Below are positions 6,352 to 7,759 of a stretch of 7,759 nucleotides of DNA, piece by piece. The DNA comes from Porphyromonadaceae bacterium UBA7332. Lineage in GTDB: Bacteria > Bacteroidota > Bacteroidia > Bacteroidales > UBA7332. Below the pieces are notes generated by a model, which was given only the letters and a program-made list of their open reading frames with translations, searched no databases and was not told the origin of the DNA. The stretch covers positions 1 through 7,759 of the forward strand of contig DKPO01000040.1 in NCBI GenBank assembly GCA_002471225.1, in the 5' to 3' direction. Made by a program: the position numbers and the translations under genes. How positions within the stretch are numbered: the stretch's first letter is position 1; every line of letters begins with the position of its first letter.

Positions 6352-7431
6352 TTAGTCATTATCGCAATATGTTTTTGCAGTTTGTTCTATTTCAGAGGCA
6401 TAGCTGTAAATGTCGTTTAAATTATTCAATAGTACTTTTCGTTCTTTCTTTTCAGTATCGAATAATCCGATATATTTATTACAGCTGTTGAAGTGTAAAC
6501 GACAGATTGGCTTTCTATTATTGTCATCGCATAGTATTCCAAAATAAGATTGTGTATCTCTGTGGGTTATTCGATTGACATCAATAACATTTCTCAAGAT
6601 TGATTTCACTATAAAATAGCCTTCCATTTCTTCCTCCGTTGTTACAATGGCAGGGTTAGCTGTTGTTTCTTCATCACATTTAACAGGCGCATTAGATTCT
6701 TCTGTTTGAGCCTTATTCTCATCATTGTTTAATGCGGATTTTAGTCTGTCATTGATTTCTTCATTAACAATTTGATTGAATGATTTCTTTATCAATGAGC
6801 CAAATAGTTCGACAACCTTCGCCGTAACTAAACCATTATAAATCTGTTTGGTCAATAATCTCACTAATGGTTCACTTGGAGCACTCATTTCATTCGCAAT
6901 TAGTTCCTTCAACTCCTTGGTGTATTTTAATTCGCTTGCAGAGTTTACTATATTATCGATGTCGAAATAGGATTTGTGAAATTTGCGTAGCTCATCATAC
7001 TGATTATCTTTTACGTCAGCCAGATTTACAGTGAAGAATGGCTTTTCATCCATTTTATTTGATTCATCCAAGTCAGAATAAAAACGATATTCAATCCCAT
7101 TAGTTAATACTCCAAATTTTGCTTTTGAAACATGGAAATATCTCAAAAGTTGGTTGTCATGTAGTGTGAGATTTTGGGAATGGTGCTTGCACTCAATCAG
7201 AAGAATCGCTTCATTGTCTTTAATGATTGCATAATCAATCTTCTCTCCTTTCTTTGTGCCAATATCGCATGTGTATTCGGGTACAACCTCAAGAGGATTA
7301 AATACATCATAGCCTAATGTTTGAATAAAAGGCATGATCAATGCATTTTTAGTAGCTTCTTCAGTGAGAATATTGTCTTTCATTTTATATACACGTTCAG
7401 ACAACATTTTTAATGAATCTTTAAAGTCCAT
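6352..7431 (-). CDS. Stand-alone PD-(D/E)XK protein, HsdR-N / COG4748 type
   Basis: The 359-residue protein is counted from the ATG at 7429-7431. A longer reading from a TTG at 7459-7461 adds ten residues that do not look like family, whereas MDFKDSLKMLSERV is the usual beginning. The N-terminal half resembles the nuclease domain of type I restriction subunit R (HSDR_N_2): TEEATKNALIMPFIQTLGYDVF at 23-44, then KIDYAII with D66 and LLIECK with E80 and K82, a complete D-x13-ExK catalytic set. No helicase domain follows, and no hsdM or hsdS lies nearby. After a charged linker (about 235-265), a C-terminal module (about 265-350; RITHRDTQSYFGILCDD, PICRLHFN) is typical of these orphan proteins. 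They are often labelled type I restriction enzyme R N-terminal domain proteins; their job is unproven. It converges on the ATPase-HNH operon and has its own transcription unit. Confidence 0.8.
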   Translation of the reverse strand: MDFKDSLKMLSERVYKMKDNILTEEATKNALIMPFIQTLGYDVFNPLEVVPEYTCDIGTKKGEKIDYAIIKDNEAILLIECKHHSQNLTLHDNQLLRYFHVSKAKFGVLTNGIEYRFYSDLDESNKMDEKPFFTVNLADVKDNQYDELRKFHKSYFDIDNIVNSASELKYTKELKELIANEMSAPSEPLVRLLTKQIYNGLVTAKVVELFGSLIKKSFNQIVNEEINDRLKSALNNDENKAQTEESNAPVKCDEETTANPAIVTTEEEMEGYFIVKSILRNVIDVNRITHRDTQSYFGILCDDNNRKPICRLHFNSCNKYIGLFDTEKKERKVLLNNLNDIYSYASEIEQTAKTYCDND

Positions 7432-7625
7432 AGTATTATTAGATTTAGAATAATATCGCAATAAACATAAAATCTAATAAATGGCAAAATATCTCTGAAT
7501 ATAAAACAAAAATTAATTGAAATAATCTATTTTGTTTCAAAAATATAGCTTTGAAGTATAGTGAATTCAGAACACAATACTTCTTCAAATAATCTCTGTT
7601 TGTGAGTGGTAAAAAACCCTGGCTT

Positions 7626-7679
7626 CTGTAAATCAGTTCCTTTAAATTGATCTACCTGAATTTAAGAAGAGTTTTACAG
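7626..7679. repeat. Nested inverted repeat, possible structured RNA
   Basis: An outer pair CTGTAAA (7626-7632) with TTTACAG (7673-7679) encloses an inner pair CTTTAAATT with AATTTAAG, which has one bulged T and a loop of about 10 bases. Together they form one interrupted long hairpin. It lies upstream of the HsdR-N-like gene and could be in its leader, or be the end of another transcript. Confidence 0.4.
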
Positions 7680-7734
7680 GAGTAAAAGAAGGGTAGAGAG
7701 TCATTTTTCTATTTTCCCCTTGTTCTTCTTTCAT
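7642..7734 (-). CDS. Small candidate ORF (30 codons), doubtful
   Basis: Minus-strand ATG at 7732-7734 to TAA at 7642-7644, giving 30 residues (MKEEQGENRK, then MTLYPSFTPV, then KLFLNSGRSI). Unusually for this window, a purine-rich Shine-Dalgarno-like GAGGGAGAAG precedes the ATG at short spacing. The peptide has no signal peptide or recognisable motif, and its end runs through the nested hairpin. It may equally be chance within a conserved non-coding element. Confidence 0.2.
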   Translation of the reverse strand: MKEEQGENRKMTLYPSFTPVKLFLNSGRSI

Positions 7735-7759
7735 TGTTACTTCTCCCTCTTTACCAAAA

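Larger units (their letters stand above)
7432..7759. other. Non-coding stretch upstream of the HsdR-N-like gene, to the window end
   Basis: The part next to the gene (7432-7560) is AT-rich and should hold its promoter. A minus-strand TATTTTTG (7538-7545) fits TAnnTTTG but would give a leader of about 100 bases and lacks a clear -33 partner. The part from 7600 onward differs in texture and contains the nested hairpin and the small candidate ORF listed separately. No larger coding region is visible up to the edge. Confidence 0.5.

Noticed and set aside
6352..7431. A full type I restriction-modification system
   Set aside because: No helicase domain, methylase or specificity subunit is present; only the HsdR-like N-terminal nuclease domain is seen.
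7432..7461. TTG start adding ten residues to the HsdR-N-like protein
   Set aside because: The added residues (RYYSKSNNT region) do not look like family, whereas the protein from the ATG at 7431 begins as relatives do.
1..7759. CRISPR array, tRNA, rRNA, insertion sequence or transposase
   Set aside because: Read on both strands: no regularly spaced repeats, no cloverleaf ending in CCA, no rRNA-like stretch and no transposase or integrase motif.

Overview
The window reads as chromosome from a member of the Bacteroidales, probably Bacteroides or Parabacteroides. The signs are AT-rich intergenic DNA with few purine-rich Shine-Dalgarno sites, matches to the TAnnTTTG -7 element of the phylum, a Spy/LTxxQ-like secreted protein of the kind common in this group, and proteins whose nearest recognisable relatives are Bacteroidales families. 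The genus is inferred from style, not from a marker gene.

Left part (1-1700): a minus-strand gene for a small secreted Spy/CpxP-like protein, a 425-base intergenic stretch, then a plus-strand gene for an unrecognised exported protein that ends in a 17-bp perfect hairpin. Middle (1695-3310): what looks like a decayed DUF1016 (YhcG-type nuclease) gene. It keeps only the N-terminal domain, and a possible scrap of the C-terminal domain follows in another frame. Next comes a short, GC-richer, highly foldable intergenic element. It is followed by a minus-strand gene fusing a DnaQ-like DEDDh exonuclease to a C-terminal BRCT domain.

Right part (3310-7759): a strikingly AT-rich block holding a two-gene operon. 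The first gene encodes a 640-residue ATPase: about 340 residues of N-terminal region resembling AbiJ-type defence domains, then a compact ABC/AAA15-type ATPase. The second, overlapping by 8 bases, encodes an HNH endonuclease with two Cys pairs. ATPase plus HNH is the Septu (PtuA/PtuB) anti-phage layout, but the long N-terminal module makes this a non-canonical version, and it is the most interesting item here. A bidirectional terminator separates the operon from a convergent gene for a stand-alone PD-(D/E)XK protein of the HsdR-N/COG4748 type. The window ends in a structured non-coding stretch.

Working picture: a small defence-flavoured island (DUF1016 remnant, Septu-like pair, orphan HsdR-N protein) set in ordinary chromosomal genes. 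In the likely Septu-like unit, the ATPase would sense infection or nucleotide state and hold or release the HNH nuclease. The exonuclease-BRCT protein probably belongs to host DNA repair, not to the island.
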